Shown here: one piece after another, positions 52,575 through 61,374 of the stretch
Layout of the letters: every line of letters starts with the position of its first letter
Numbering within the stretch: position 1 is the stretch's first letter
DNA from: Prevotella sp.
GTDB lineage: Bacteria; Bacteroidota; Bacteroidia; Bacteroidales; Bacteroidaceae
Length of the DNA stretch: 64,000 nucleotides
Reading direction: 5' to 3'
Assembly (NCBI GenBank): GCA_017412705.1
Contig: JAFPWS010000023.1
Coordinates: 1-64,000, forward strand
The notes under the pieces: model-generated
What the model saw: only the letters and a program-made list of their open reading frames with translations
Databases searched by the model: none
Told to the model about the DNA's origin: nothing
Translations under genes and position numbers: made by a program

Positions 52575-54782
52575 ATGAAACATCTGAGAATAGCGTGCCT
52601 TTCACTACTGATGGTGGTGAAAGCAGGGGGATTACTGGCCCAGACACAGAGTGATTCAACAAGTGTCAAGAACGACTCCATTGCATGGAACAAGGAGCTG
52701 GAAGGAGTGGAAATCAAGGCACAGCGCCAACTCATCAAGCAAGACATCGACCGCATAGGCTACGACGTGCAGGCTGATGGGGAGTCGAAGACGCAGACCG
52801 TATTGGACATGCTGCGCAAGGTGCCAATGGTAACTGTGGATGGCGAGGACAACATCACGGTGAAAGGCAACGGCAACTATAAAATCTATAAGAACGGACA
52901 CTACGACCCCAACCTGTCGAAGAATGCCAAGGAGGTGCTGAAGTCGATGCCTGCCTCGATGGTGAAACGCATCGAAGTCATTACAGACCCTGGAGCCCGC
53001 GAGGATGCCGAGGGTGTGGATGCCATCCTGAACATCGTCATGATGGACGGTTCGAAGCTCGACGGCATTACGGGTGTGGTATCTGCCAGCTATACCTCGC
53101 TGAACAATACCAATCTCTACACCTCGCTGACAGGACAGATGGGCAAGCTGCTGCTCTCTGTTGATTATGGCTATGGGGGAATGTCGTCGAGGGGTACAGA
53201 GAACAGCCAAGTTACAGAGCGAACCTTTCTTGAAACAGGTAATCATTTGTCAGCCAAGTCCGCAGGCGGTAATCCTGGCGATATCCATTACGCCAATCTC
53301 AATGCCAGCTATGACTTGGACTCTCTCAACCTGCTGTCAGCCTCGTTTGGCGGCTATTTCTACAAACTGAACGTACAGGGCGATGGTCAGCAAAGCCTGA
53401 GTGGTGCTACAGGTCAGCCCGTTTACAGTTTCGGCAATCACTATTGGATGCCAGGATACAGTCATCATTCATGGAACGGCAGACTGGACTATGAACATAA
53501 GACGCGGCTGAAGGGCGAGCGGTTCACTCTCTCGTACATGCTCGCCCTGACGCGTCAACATACCGACCAAGAGAATACCTATACCGATTTGTTGAATGCG
53601 CCGTTTCCTTATAGTGGCAGTCTGCAGACCGAGCGTGAGCGGTTTACGGAACATACCCTGCAAGCCGACTGGCTGCGTCCTCTCGGGAAGGGTCATCAGG
53701 TAGAGATTGGAGCGAAATACATAGACCGAAGTAATAACAGTCACAACACCCAGGACTTTCGAGGCAGTCTGCCTGCAACAGACAATCCTTTCAATCACAC
53801 CACCCGCGTCTTGGCAGGCTATGCCGACTACATCTACAACACAGCAAAATGGTCGGCCCGTGCAGGCTTGCGCTATGAGTACAGCTATATGCGGGGCAGT
53901 TATCCTGACGGTAGCAGTCCCACGTTTAGTCACCGCCTGAACGACTGGGTGCCACAGGCCAGCCTGAAGTATCAGCTGGCGGAGTCGCAGTCGCTGAAGC
54001 TGAACTATACCACCAGCATCAACCGTCCCGGTATCTCGTATCTGAATCCGGCCGTTGTCACCTCGCCAAGTGTGGTGCATCAGGGAAACCCGTTGCTGGT
54101 CAGCTCCCATTCACAGAGCATTTCTCTCATCTACATGTACATCGGCAAACGCCTGACATTGCAACTCGCTCCAAGCTACAGGTTCAGCAATGGCGGCATA
54201 GCTTCCATTCAGACGGCACAAGACAATGTCCGCTATCTGACCTACGACAACATCCTGCGATACCGTCGTTTTGGCTTTGAGCAGTATGTACAATGGCGAC
54301 CGTTTGACGGAACGACCATCGTCATCAACAACAATCTGCACTATGACCACTATGAGAATCCCATTCTGGGCTATCGAACCTTTGGGTGGTCAGACAATTA
54401 TTATGCCAATGTGACGCAGAAGCTGCCCTGGAAGCTGCAACTCTATCTGAGTTCCTATGGCAAGATAGGGCGCAGTCCCAACAGCGTCTATTCTATGCAG
54501 CACTCATGGTTTGGTTACTACTTCTCGCTGCAGCGCTCTTTCCTGAAAGACGACAGACTGTCCGTTCGCTTGGGAGCCAATGCTCCGTTCAACAAACAGT
54601 GGACAATGGAGGCTGAAGTTGTGAATGGCGACTACCATGATTATCAGAAGTCCTGGAACCGCGCCCAGTCGTTTAGCCTCTCATTGACCTGGCGCTTCGG
54701 CTCTCTCAAGGCAAGCGTGAAGAAAACCGAGCACAGCATTGACAATGACGACGTGGTAGGCGGTATCACCAAAGGACAATAA
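52575..54782 (+). CDS. outer-membrane beta-barrel protein, paralogue of the gene at 22397
   Basis: The 735-residue protein has a signal peptide (about 1-22, GLLAQ), a plug region (IKQDIDRIGYDVQADGESKT, then MLRKVPMVTVDGEDNITVKG and MVKRIEVITDPGAREDAEGV) and a barrel with a polar C-terminus (NDDDVVGGITKGQ). The plug blocks match 22397 almost word for word, so the two are paralogues about 30 kb apart. It is last in the sigma/anti-sigma operon: a plausible signal receptor or regulated target. No SusD-type partner. Confidence 0.87.
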   Translation: MKHLRIACLSLLMVVKAGGLLAQTQSDSTSVKNDSIAWNKELEGVEIKAQRQLIKQDIDRIGYDVQADGESKTQTVLDMLRKVPMVTVDGEDNITVKGNGNYKIYKNGHYDPNLSKNAKEVLKSMPASMVKRIEVITDPGAREDAEGVDAILNIVMMDGSKLDGITGVVSASYTSLNNTNLYTSLTGQMGKLLLSVDYGYGGMSSRGTENSQVTERTFLETGNHLSAKSAGGNPGDIHYANLNASYDLDSLNLLSASFGGYFYKLNVQGDGQQSLSGATGQPVYSFGNHYWMPGYSHHSWNGRLDYEHKTRLKGERFTLSYMLALTRQHTDQENTYTDLLNAPFPYSGSLQTERERFTEHTLQADWLRPLGKGHQVEIGAKYIDRSNNSHNTQDFRGSLPATDNPFNHTTRVLAGYADYIYNTAKWSARAGLRYEYSYMRGSYPDGSSPTFSHRLNDWVPQASLKYQLAESQSLKLNYTTSINRPGISYLNPAVVTSPSVVHQGNPLLVSSHSQSISLIYMYIGKRLTLQLAPSYRFSNGGIASIQTAQDNVRYLTYDNILRYRRFGFEQYVQWRPFDGTTIVINNNLHYDHYENPILGYRTFGWSDNYYANVTQKLPWKLQLYLSSYGKIGRSPNSVYSMQHSWFGYYFSLQRSFLKDDRLSVRLGANAPFNKQWTMEAEVVNGDYHDYQKSWNRAQSFSLSLTWRFGSLKASVKKTEHSIDNDDVVGGITKGQ

Positions 54783-54819
54783 GAGCGCCCATGTCAGTTA
54801 GGTGTAGAGGGTACAATAG

Positions 54820-54885
54820 TTACATGCCGAGAAACTGGTAGTTTCCTACCGAGAAACTGGTAGTTTCCTACCGAGAAACTATAGG
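54820..54885. repeat. 22-bp tandem repeat, three copies (family A, site 2)
   Basis: Units 54820-54841, 54842-54863 and 54864-54885 carry GTTTCCTACCGAGAAACTGG and variants. The same period, copy number and core (CCGAG-AAC-TGGTA) occur at 372-437. Inner dyads GTTTC/GAAAC add hairpin potential. Lies between the barrel gene and the aspS promoter. Confidence 0.85.
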
Positions 54886-54956
54886 TTTGTTGGGGCTACT
54901 TTTGCGGGGAAATGAAAATAAATCGAAATTTATTTTGTATTTTGCCCGCTTATTCG

Positions 54957-54964
54957 TACCTTCG
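54957..54964 (+). promoter_or_regulatory. -7 box of aspS
   Basis: TACCTTCG, one mismatch from TAnnTTTG, followed by CA, 30 bp before the start. Confidence 0.6.
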
Positions 54965-54993
54965 CAGCTCGAAAGAAACAATATATATAAATA

Positions 54994-56751
54994 ATGTATA
55001 GAACGAATACTTGTGGCGAGCTGAGGCTTGCCAATGCCGGACAGCAGGTGACGCTGGCCGGATGGGTGCAGAGAACGAGAAAGATGGGCGGCATGACGTT
55101 CGTCGACCTGCGTGACCGCTACGGTCTGACGCAGCTGGTGTTTGACGAGTCGAAGGACGCTGCCTTGTGTGAGCAGGCTAACAAGCTGGGGCGTGAGTGG
55201 TGTATCCAGGTGAAGGGTACGGTGAGCGAGCGCCAGTCGAAGAACTCGAAGATGCCTACGGGTGACATTGAGATTCTGGCCGAGCAGCTGAACGTGCTGA
55301 GCGAGAGCCAGACGCCGCCATTCACCATTGAGGACAATACGGACGGCGGCGACGACATCCGCATGAAGTACCGCTATCTGGACCTGCGCCGTAACTGCGT
55401 GCGCCAGAACCTGGAGCTGCGCCACAGAATGACGATTCTGATTCGTAACTTCCTGGACTCAAAGCAGTTCATTGAGGTGGAGACGCCTATCCTGATTGGC
55501 TCGACACCCGAGGGTGCCCGCGACTTCGTGGTGCCTTCGCGCATGAATCCGGGCCAGTTCTATGCGTTGCCCCAGAGCCCGCAGACGCTGAAGCAGCTGC
55601 TGATGGTGAGCGGCTTTGACCGCTACTTCCAGATAGCGAAGTGCTTCCGCGACGAGGACCTGCGTGCTGACCGTCAGCCGGAGTTCACACAGATAGATTG
55701 CGAGATGTCGTTTGCCGACCAAGAGGATGTGCTGGAGATTTTCGAGGACCTGGCCCGCCACCTGTTCAGGGAGGTGCGTGGCGTAGAGCTGCCTAAGCTG
55801 GAGCGCATGACGTGGCACGAGGCCATGCGACGCTTTGGCTCCGACAAGCCCGACCTGCGCTTTGGCATGGAGTTTGTGGAGCTGATGGACGTGCTGAAGG
55901 GCACGGGTGAGTTCCCGGTGTTCAACGAGGCTGAGTACATTGGCGGCATCGTGGTGCCTGGCTGTGCCGACTATACCCGTAAGCAGCTGGACCAGCTGAC
56001 GGACTTCGTGAAACGTCCTCAGGTGGGTGCCAAGGGGCTGGTCTATGTGAAGTACAACGGCGACGGCACGGTGAAGTCGTCTGTCGATAAGTTCTACACC
56101 CCTGAGGTCTGGGCCAGGCTGAAGGAGGCTACGGGTGCCAAGGACGGCGACCTGGTGCTGATACTGAGTGGCGACAAGGCCAACAAGACACGCACGCAGC
56201 TGTGTACGCTGCGTCTGGAGATGGGCGACCGTCTGGGACTGCGGGACAAGAACGTGTTCAAGTGTCTGTGGATTGTGGACTTCCCCCTGTTCGAGTGGAG
56301 CGACGAGGAGCAGCGCCTGATGGCTACGCACCATCCCTTCACGCTGCCTAACCCCGACGACATCCCCTTGCTGGACAGCGCACCGGAGAAGGTTCGTGCC
56401 GTGGCCTATGACTTCGTTTGCAACGGCATAGAGGTGGGCGGCGGCTCGCTGCGTATCCACGACGGCAAGCTGCAGGAGAAGATGTTCCAGATTCTGGGCT
56501 TCACGCCGGAGAGGGCCATGGCTCAGTTCGGATTCCTGATTAACGCCTTCAAGTATGGTGCACCGCCCCATGCAGGTCTGGCTTTCGGTCTGGACCGCTT
56601 CGTGAGCATCATGGCAGGCCTGGACAGCATCCGCGACTGCATTGCTTTCCCGAAGAACAACAGCGGGCGTGACGTGATGCTGGACGCACCCGGCGAACTC
56701 GACCCTAAACAGCTGGAAGAATTGCAGTTAGAGGTCCGTTTGGCAGAGTAG
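54994..56751 (+). CDS. aspS: aspartyl-tRNA synthetase
   Basis: Charges tRNA-Asp. The 585-residue class II enzyme has an N-terminal OB anticodon domain (about 1-105), then motif 1 near [38 protein letters not shown] as motif 2, the bacterial GAD insertion domain (about 285-420) and motif 3 [17 protein letters not shown]. Length is that of the bacterial type with the GAD domain. Its own promoter follows the 22-bp repeat array. Whether it is discriminating (Asp only) cannot be settled here. Confidence 0.97.
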   Translation: MYRTNTCGELRLANAGQQVTLAGWVQRTRKMGGMTFVDLRDRYGLTQLVFDESKDAALCEQANKLGREWCIQVKGTVSERQSKNSKMPTGDIEILAEQLNVLSESQTPPFTIEDNTDGGDDIRMKYRYLDLRRNCVRQNLELRHRMTILIRNFLDSKQFIEVETPILIGSTPEGARDFVVPSRMNPGQFYALPQSPQTLKQLLMVSGFDRYFQIAKCFRDEDLRADRQPEFTQIDCEMSFADQEDVLEIFEDLARHLFREVRGVELPKLERMTWHEAMRRFGSDKPDLRFGMEFVELMDVLKGTGEFPVFNEAEYIGGIVVPGCADYTRKQLDQLTDFVKRPQVGAKGLVYVKYNGDGTVKSSVDKFYTPEVWARLKEATGAKDGDLVLILSGDKANKTRTQLCTLRLEMGDRLGLRDKNVFKCLWIVDFPLFEWSDEEQRLMATHHPFTLPNPDDIPLLDSAPEKVRAVAYDFVCNGIEVGGGSLRIHDGKLQEKMFQILGFTPERAMAQFGFLINAFKYGAPPHAGLAFGLDRFVSIMAGLDSIRDCIAFPKNNSGRDVMLDAPGELDPKQLEELQLEVRLAE

Positions 56752-56830
56752 TTTATTGATTTACGTCAAGAATAACAACAAAAAACGGAAAAAGCCATTG
56801 TTTGCGGTAACAACGTTTCTGAAAAGTTTT

Positions 56831-56838
56831 TAATTTTG
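56831..56838 (+). promoter_or_regulatory. -7 box of the gene at 56900
   Basis: TAATTTTG followed by CA; leader of about 55 nt. Confidence 0.7.
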
Positions 56839-56899
56839 CACCGTCAAAAAAAAAGAGATAATAAATTCTATTTCAATAGAGTATTAATTTTAAAGAACT

Positions 56900-57205
56900 A
56901 TGGCAGAAAAGAAAACTACAAAGAAGGCCGCTGCTCCCAAGGCAGAAGAGGCTAAGAAGACAACCGTAAAGAAGGCTGCTGCTCCTAAGAAGGCTGCTGC
57001 AAAGGTTGCCGTTGTGAACGCTGAGAATGCAGGTTTCAAGGCTGGTGATGTTTATCAGGCACTGGCTGCAGCTGAGAAGGCTCTGACCGTTAAGGAGATT
57101 GCCAAGGCTGCTAAGATTAGCGAGGAGGAGACTCTGCTGGGTCTGGGCTGGCTCTTCAAGGAGGGTAAGCTCGCTGCTGCTGACGAGAAGATTACACTTG
57201 CATAA
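56900..57205 (+). CDS. winged-helix protein with a histone-like Lys/Ala-rich tail (DUF2582-type)
   Basis: The 101-residue protein has an N-terminal tail of about 40 residues built from KK-AAAPK repeats, like the tails of histone H1-like bacterial proteins, followed by a winged-helix domain (about 42-101: AGFKAGDVYQALAAAEKALT, VKEIAKAAKI, LLGLGWLFKEGKLAAADEK). It matches DUF2582. An abundant nucleoid-associated or general DNA-binding role is an inference from the tail. It is a single gene, with terminator at 57230-57265. Confidence 0.85.
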   Translation: MAEKKTTKKAAAPKAEEAKKTTVKKAAAPKKAAAKVAVVNAENAGFKAGDVYQALAAAEKALTVKEIAKAAKISEEETLLGLGWLFKEGKLAAADEKITLA

Positions 57206-57229
57206 TCAAATCAAAAAGAAGCATAAAAG

Positions 57230-57265
57230 GGCCGGTAAGCTGCTAAGGCATACCGGTCTTTTTTT
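57230..57265 (+). terminator. rho-independent terminator after the winged-helix gene
   Basis: GGCCGGTA (57230-57237) and TACCGGTC (57251-57258) form an 8-bp stem (one G-T pair), followed by seven T. Confidence 0.85.
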
Positions 57266-57298
57266 CGCTAAAAGCCTGTGGCGAATAGTTGAAAACAA

Positions 57299-57652
57299 AT
57301 GACAGTCTACGACCAACAGATATTGAAGATGCTTACCGTGGCAGGTGTCGGCGGCATGGGCGTGCAGACGATAGCGAAGCACGTCTACAACATGAACTGT
57401 ACGCTCTTCTTTCAGCCTGACTACGAGGAAATCAGGCACTACGTACAGCAGTATCTGTTGCGCAACTCGAGGTCCGGCCAGTCCCTTATAGAGCGCACGG
57501 GGCGGCGCGGCTACTACCGTCTGAACACGAAAGGGTCCAAGGATGCCCGGCAGCTGATGCTCCAGTTCAGCGACGAGCAACAGCCCCAGGAGGAGGAAGA
57601 GAAGAAGCCCCAGCAGGACCTCTCGCTCGATTTATTTGATACGTTGGTATAG
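57299..57652 (+). CDS. conserved small protein of unknown function
   Basis: The 117-residue protein begins TVYDQQILKMLTVAGVGGMG and then VQTIAKHVYNMNCTLFFQPD; LLRNSRSGQSLIERTGRRGY and YRLN follow, then a Glu-rich tail. The first 75 residues look like a small winged-helix. I know the pattern as a conserved Bacteroidales protein but no function. Its 3' end overlaps the convergent glycosyltransferase gene by 21 bp. Confidence 0.72.
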   Translation: MTVYDQQILKMLTVAGVGGMGVQTIAKHVYNMNCTLFFQPDYEEIRHYVQQYLLRNSRSGQSLIERTGRRGYYRLNTKGSKDARQLMLQFSDEQQPQEEEEKKPQQDLSLDLFDTLV

Positions 57653-58753
57653 GGCCAGCAGCTGTTCTGCCGTTTTTCTCCATGAGAACAGCTTGGCACG
57701 TTCTAATCCTATTTGTTTCTGTTGCTGATAGAAGGCTGCGTCGCTTTCTAAGCGCAGCATCATGTCGGCTATCTGGTCGCTACTCTCGGGATTGACGAGA
57801 ATGGCGTCAGGACCTCCTATCTCCGGCATGGACGACGTGTTACTGGTAATGACGGGAACGCCGCAGGCCATGCCTTCCAACAGGGGTATGCCGAAGCTCT
57901 CGCGCAGCGAGGTGTAGAGGAAGGCGAAGGCGTTGTTATAGATGGAAGGCAGGTCGCTGTTGACGATGTAGCCCGGCATGACGATGTTGGGGCGTATGTT
58001 GTCGATGCGGTTGCGCTCTATGATGCCGTTGAGGTATTCGGGGTCGAGGTCGGCCATGAGCAGTTTGCGCTTGGCGGCAGAGCGGTCCAGGTATTTGGAG
58101 TAGGCCACCAGCGTGCGCTCGGTGTTCTTCTTGGGGTCGGTATTGCCGAGGAAGAAGAAGTAGTCGTGGGGTGTCAGCTTTTGGCTGATGACGTCAGGCA
58201 GGGGGCAGTTGTCGAGTGGCTTGAACCAGTCGTTGTAGCCGTTGTAGATCATGGCCATGCGCTGACGGGGTATCTGTAGCTTGGCGATGATGTTCTCCAT
58301 CTCGAAGTTCGACACGGTGATGATGCGGCGGCACTTGTCGAGGATGCGCGGCACGACGAGTCGGCGGTAGAGCCATCCCATGTTCTGGTAGAGCGAGTGG
58401 TTCTGCTTGTCGCGTGGCTCCAGGAAGATGATGTCGTGGAGCGTCAGCACCAGTGGGATGTTGCACCAGATGGGCGCGGTGTTGCTGGTGCAATGGAGCA
58501 GGTCTACGCCATAGTGCCTGGCGGCACGCGGCAGGGCCCACTGTTCCCAGAGCGGGTAGGAGGGGCATTTGAGCTCGATGATGTGTACGTTGCCAGTACT
58601 CTCCACACAAGGGTCCTCGCCAGGCTTGACGAAGACGAAGTACTCGTTCTCCTTGTCTATTTGTTGCAGCTCGCGAATCTCCTGCAGTACGACATAGTCC
58701 ATGCCGTGCTTGTTCTTACGGAAGATGCGTTGTGCCTCGATTCCTATTTTCAT
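57632..58753 (-). CDS. glycosyltransferase, GT4 family
   Basis: The 373-residue GT-B enzyme transfers sugar from a nucleotide donor, retaining configuration, probably in surface polysaccharide or LPS synthesis. Features: DLLHCTSNTAPIW, LVLTLHDIIFLEPRD, then FLGNTDPKKNTERTLVAYS and the C-terminal ESFGIPLLEGMACGVPVITS signature with Glu for donor binding. It is followed downstream on the same strand by nothing; upstream neighbours are the acetyltransferase and hisB. Its first bases adjoin GCAGTTGGC-type micro-repeats (58754-58805). Confidence 0.92.
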   Translation of the reverse strand: MKIGIEAQRIFRKNKHGMDYVVLQEIRELQQIDKENEYFVFVKPGEDPCVESTGNVHIIELKCPSYPLWEQWALPRAARHYGVDLLHCTSNTAPIWCNIPLVLTLHDIIFLEPRDKQNHSLYQNMGWLYRRLVVPRILDKCRRIITVSNFEMENIIAKLQIPRQRMAMIYNGYNDWFKPLDNCPLPDVISQKLTPHDYFFFLGNTDPKKNTERTLVAYSKYLDRSAAKRKLLMADLDPEYLNGIIERNRIDNIRPNIVMPGYIVNSDLPSIYNNAFAFLYTSLRESFGIPLLEGMACGVPVITSNTSSMPEIGGPDAILVNPESSDQIADMMLRLESDAAFYQQQKQIGLERAKLFSWRKTAEQLLALYQRIK

Positions 58754-58793
58754 AGCAGTTGGCTTTTAGCAGTTGACAGTTGGTTTTTGGCAG
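58754..58793. repeat. AGCAGTTGGC-type micro-repeat
   Basis: AGCAGTTGGCTTTTAGCAGT followed by TGACAGTTGG and TTTTTGGCAGTTAGCAGCTG: repeats of about 10-12 bases in the gap between the two genes and running slightly into the acetyltransferase 3' end. Confidence 0.6.
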
Positions 58794-59405
58794 TTAGCAG
58801 CTGGCGGTGGGCTTCAGCTGTTTGATGACTCTGGCAGGGACTCCGCCTACGAGGGTGTAGTCGGGCACATCCTTGGTGACAACGGCGCCGGCAGCCACTA
58901 CGGCATGCTTGCCGATGGTGACGCCAGGCAGGACGACGGCATTGGCACCTATCCACACGTCGTCGCCAATGACTACGGGCCGGGTGCTGATGCCTTGCTC
59001 GTCGATGCGGCGCGAGCAGTCGGCGAAGTTATGGTTCAGGGCCGTCACGGTTATGCCCTGTGCCAGGTTGACGTGGCTGCCTATGCAGACAGGGCCTATG
59101 ACGGTGCAATGGATGCCGATGCGTGTGTAGTCGCCAATGGTGACGTCGCCCACGGCATTGTTCACGCAGCAGTAGGACTCTATGACGCTGCGCCTTCCCA
59201 GCCAGAAGCGGCGGTAGGGCGGGGTGTCCAGACGTGCGCTGCGGTATATCTTGGAGCCGCGTCCACGGTGCTGGTAAAGGGGTGCCAGCAGGCGGATGTA
59301 CCATCGGGGGCGGGCGTCGCGCTGGTTCATGATGAGACGGTCTAACCATCTCTTCATGGTCGGACTGGCTTTCAGCCCCTCTCGTAGTGCTTCCTTGTCT
59401 CTCAT
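58794..59405 (-). CDS. hexapeptide-repeat acyltransferase
   Basis: The 203-residue left-handed beta-helix protein of the LbetaH/MaT-like type transfers an acetyl group to a sugar or nucleotide sugar. Imperfect hexapeptides occur in [19 protein letters not shown] and [20 protein letters not shown]; the catalytic His is likely in [11 protein letters not shown]. The last repeat [17 protein letters not shown] is typical. It lies 10 bp after hisB and belongs to a surface-polysaccharide set with the GT4 gene. Confidence 0.87.
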   Translation of the reverse strand: MRDKEALREGLKASPTMKRWLDRLIMNQRDARPRWYIRLLAPLYQHRGRGSKIYRSARLDTPPYRRFWLGRRSVIESYCCVNNAVGDVTIGDYTRIGIHCTVIGPVCIGSHVNLAQGITVTALNHNFADCSRRIDEQGISTRPVVIGDDVWIGANAVVLPGVTIGKHAVVAAGAVVTKDVPDYTLVGGVPARVIKQLKPTASC

Positions 59406-59415
59406 GTCGCTCTCC

Positions 59416-60498
59416 TTATAGTGCGCCTTTGGTGGAAGGCAGCTCGTAGTGGTATATGTCGCGGCGTACGGCCATCTTGAGTGAGCGTGCCAGGGCCTTG
59501 AAGATGCCCTCTATCTTATGATGCTCGTTCTGGCCTTCGGCACGGATGTTGAGGTTCATCTTGGCAGCGTCGCTCAGGCTTTTGAAGAAGTGCAGGAACA
59601 TCTCGGTAGGCATCTCGCCAATCTTCTCGCGCTGGAACTCGGCGTCCCACACCAGCCAGGGGCGTCCTCCGAAGTCGAGGGCCACCGAGCACAGGCAGTC
59701 GTCCATGGGCAGGCAGTAGCCGTAGCGCTCTATGCCACGCTTGTCGCCCAGTGCCTTGAGCAGACATTCGCCCAGGGCAAGGGCGGTATCCTCGATGGTG
59801 TGGTGCTCGTCGACGTGCAGGTCGCCTTTGGTGTGTATGGTGAGGTCTATCATGCCGTGCTTGCCTATCTGCTCCAACATGTGGTCGAAGAAGCCCAAGC
59901 CGGTCTCTATGTCGCAATGTCCGTTGCCGTCGAGGTCTGCCTTGACGTAGATGTCGGTCTCCTTGGTGGTGCGGCGTACCTCTGCGGTACGCTCTCCGCC
60001 AAAGGCTATGGCTGCCACCTGGTCCCATGTGCTCCCGGCGCTTTCAGGGTTCTCGGATATTTGCAGGAACTTGCAGCCGATGTTCTCGGCAAACAGACGG
60101 TCGGTGTCGCGGTCTCCGATGACGTAGCTGTTGGCAATGTCGTACTCGGGGTTGTCCATGTATTTCCGCACCAGTCCGGTGTTGGGCTTGCGGGTAGGGG
60201 CGTTGTCCTCGGGGAAGTGGGGGTCGATGAGGATGTCGTCGAACACGACGCCTTCGCCCTTAAGCGTGTCGAGTATGAAGTTATGGACAGGCCAGAAGGT
60301 GTCCTCGGGGAACGAGGGGGTGCCCAGACCGTCCTGGTTTGACACCATGACAAACAGGTAGTCGGTATGCTGGCGCAGGAAGACGAGGTTAGAGATGGCG
60401 CGGGCTACGAAGTGCAGCTTCTCGAAGGCGTCAATCTGCTCGTCCTGCGGCTCACGGATGATGGTTCCGTCGCGGTCGATGAATAATATCTTCTTCAT
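59416..60498 (-). CDS. hisB: bifunctional histidinol-phosphatase / imidazoleglycerol-phosphate dehydratase
   Basis: Catalyses steps 6 and 8 of histidine synthesis. The 360-residue protein joins an N-terminal HAD phosphatase (Asp8 and Asp10 in DRDGT; later [20 protein letters not shown]) with a C-terminal IGPD domain (about 170-360) that holds the two His metal sites: [16 protein letters not shown] and [18 protein letters not shown]. No other his genes lie within the window; the gene sits between a membrane protein and an acetyltransferase. It overlaps the upstream gene by 4 bp (60495-60498). Confidence 0.95.
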   Translation of the reverse strand: MKKILFIDRDGTIIREPQDEQIDAFEKLHFVARAISNLVFLRQHTDYLFVMVSNQDGLGTPSFPEDTFWPVHNFILDTLKGEGVVFDDILIDPHFPEDNAPTRKPNTGLVRKYMDNPEYDIANSYVIGDRDTDRLFAENIGCKFLQISENPESAGSTWDQVAAIAFGGERTAEVRRTTKETDIYVKADLDGNGHCDIETGLGFFDHMLEQIGKHGMIDLTIHTKGDLHVDEHHTIEDTALALGECLLKALGDKRGIERYGYCLPMDDCLCSVALDFGGRPWLVWDAEFQREKIGEMPTEMFLHFFKSLSDAAKMNLNIRAEGQNEHHKIEGIFKALARSLKMAVRRDIYHYELPSTKGAL

Positions 60499-61124
60499 AT
60501 GGATTGTATCAGCTGTTTTTGTTTCTGTCGCTCTGCCTCCCTGGCCTCAATGGAGCCGCAGGCATAGTAGTAGTGTATGAGCAGCACCTGGCTGACGTAG
60601 AACAGGGCGAAGGCTGTCAGCACGAAGGTGCCCAGGGTGAGCCATGTCATGTAGGACGGCATTCCCGATGGGTCGCCCATCATCATTCCCTGCAGGGCAG
60701 CCTGGTTGGCCAGACAGAGGATGCCTGCCGGTATGAGTACCACGCAGCTGGCCAGCAGTACCAGCAGGATGCTGGCAAAGAGCACGATGAGCAGCAATCC
60801 GCAATGGCGCAGGCGCAGGGCGAAACTGCCTTTTGTGGAGTACCAGAAGTCACGATGTCGCCTCAGCGCCTTTCGCAGCAGGGCATAGACCACGGGGATG
60901 GCCAATGGCATGCAGAGTAGTAGGATGAATGCCCGCATGCTGGCGGGGTACATCAGCAGCAGCAGGGCTGCAACGGTGCCGAAGACGAGGGCCAGGAGTA
61001 GTGCCATGAGCCATGAGGCCTTGAAAAACTGGCGGAACTTCTCCATATACAGCTTGAAGCCGGTAGTCAGCACGCTACGGTAGCTGCGGGCTTTCAGAGG
61101 TGTCATATCTTGTTGTTTTTCCAT
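60495..61124 (-). CDS. membrane protein of unknown function
   Basis: The 209-residue protein has about five membrane helices (about 40-60, 65-82, 108-135, 160-182 and a short one near 68) and a charged C-terminus ([11 protein letters not shown]). It carries no recognisable motif. Its stop overlaps the hisB start (ATGA), so they share translation. -7 box at 61145-61152 on the minus strand. Confidence 0.7.
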   Translation of the reverse strand: MEKQQDMTPLKARSYRSVLTTGFKLYMEKFRQFFKASWLMALLLALVFGTVAALLLLMYPASMRAFILLLCMPLAIPVVYALLRKALRRHRDFWYSTKGSFALRLRHCGLLLIVLFASILLVLLASCVVLIPAGILCLANQAALQGMMMGDPSGMPSYMTWLTLGTFVLTAFALFYVSQVLLIHYYYACGSIEAREAERQKQKQLIQSI

Positions 61125-61144
61125 TGTTTTGTTGTTTAATGGTG

Positions 61145-61152
61145 CAAAGATA
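61145..61152 (-). promoter_or_regulatory. -7 box of the membrane protein-hisB-acetyltransferase operon
   Basis: TATCTTTG followed by CACC on the minus strand. A GTTAAGAGTTACAAGATAAAAGTTAAGAG-type micro-repeat lies just beyond it (61159-61190). Confidence 0.7.
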
Positions 61153-61213
61153 CGAAAAAGTTAAGAGTTACAAGATAAAAGTTAAGAGTTTTTTGTAACA
61201 TTTTCCCCTTTGG

Positions 61214-61371
61214 AGAAGTTACTCCGTTTCGGAAAAGAAAATAAAAGCAAGCTTTTCTTTTGCTTTTCACTCAATTTTTCGTAACTTTATGCAAATGCAC
61301 GAACTTACCCGGCACTCGGAAATACTCAAATAAATTTGGTGTTTCTCTCGCTTTTTCGTAACTTTGCACAC
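61214..61371 (+). promoter_or_regulatory. tandem pair of promoter cassettes (copies 2 and 3) before the oxidoreductase
   Basis: Copy 2 (61214-61298) and copy 3 (61300-61371) share GAASTTAC, a CGGAAA block and TTTCGTAACTTT with 926-1004. Copy 3 contains the perfect -7 box TAACTTTG (61359-61366); the ATG at 61375 lies 8 bp later. In copy 2 the -7 is TAACTTTA. Confidence 0.75.
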
Positions 61372-61374
61372 GAA

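Noticed and set aside
54898-54904. TACTTTG as the aspS -7 box
   Set aside because: It has only one base between TA and TTTG; TACCTTCG at 54957-54964 has the right spacing and distance to the start.
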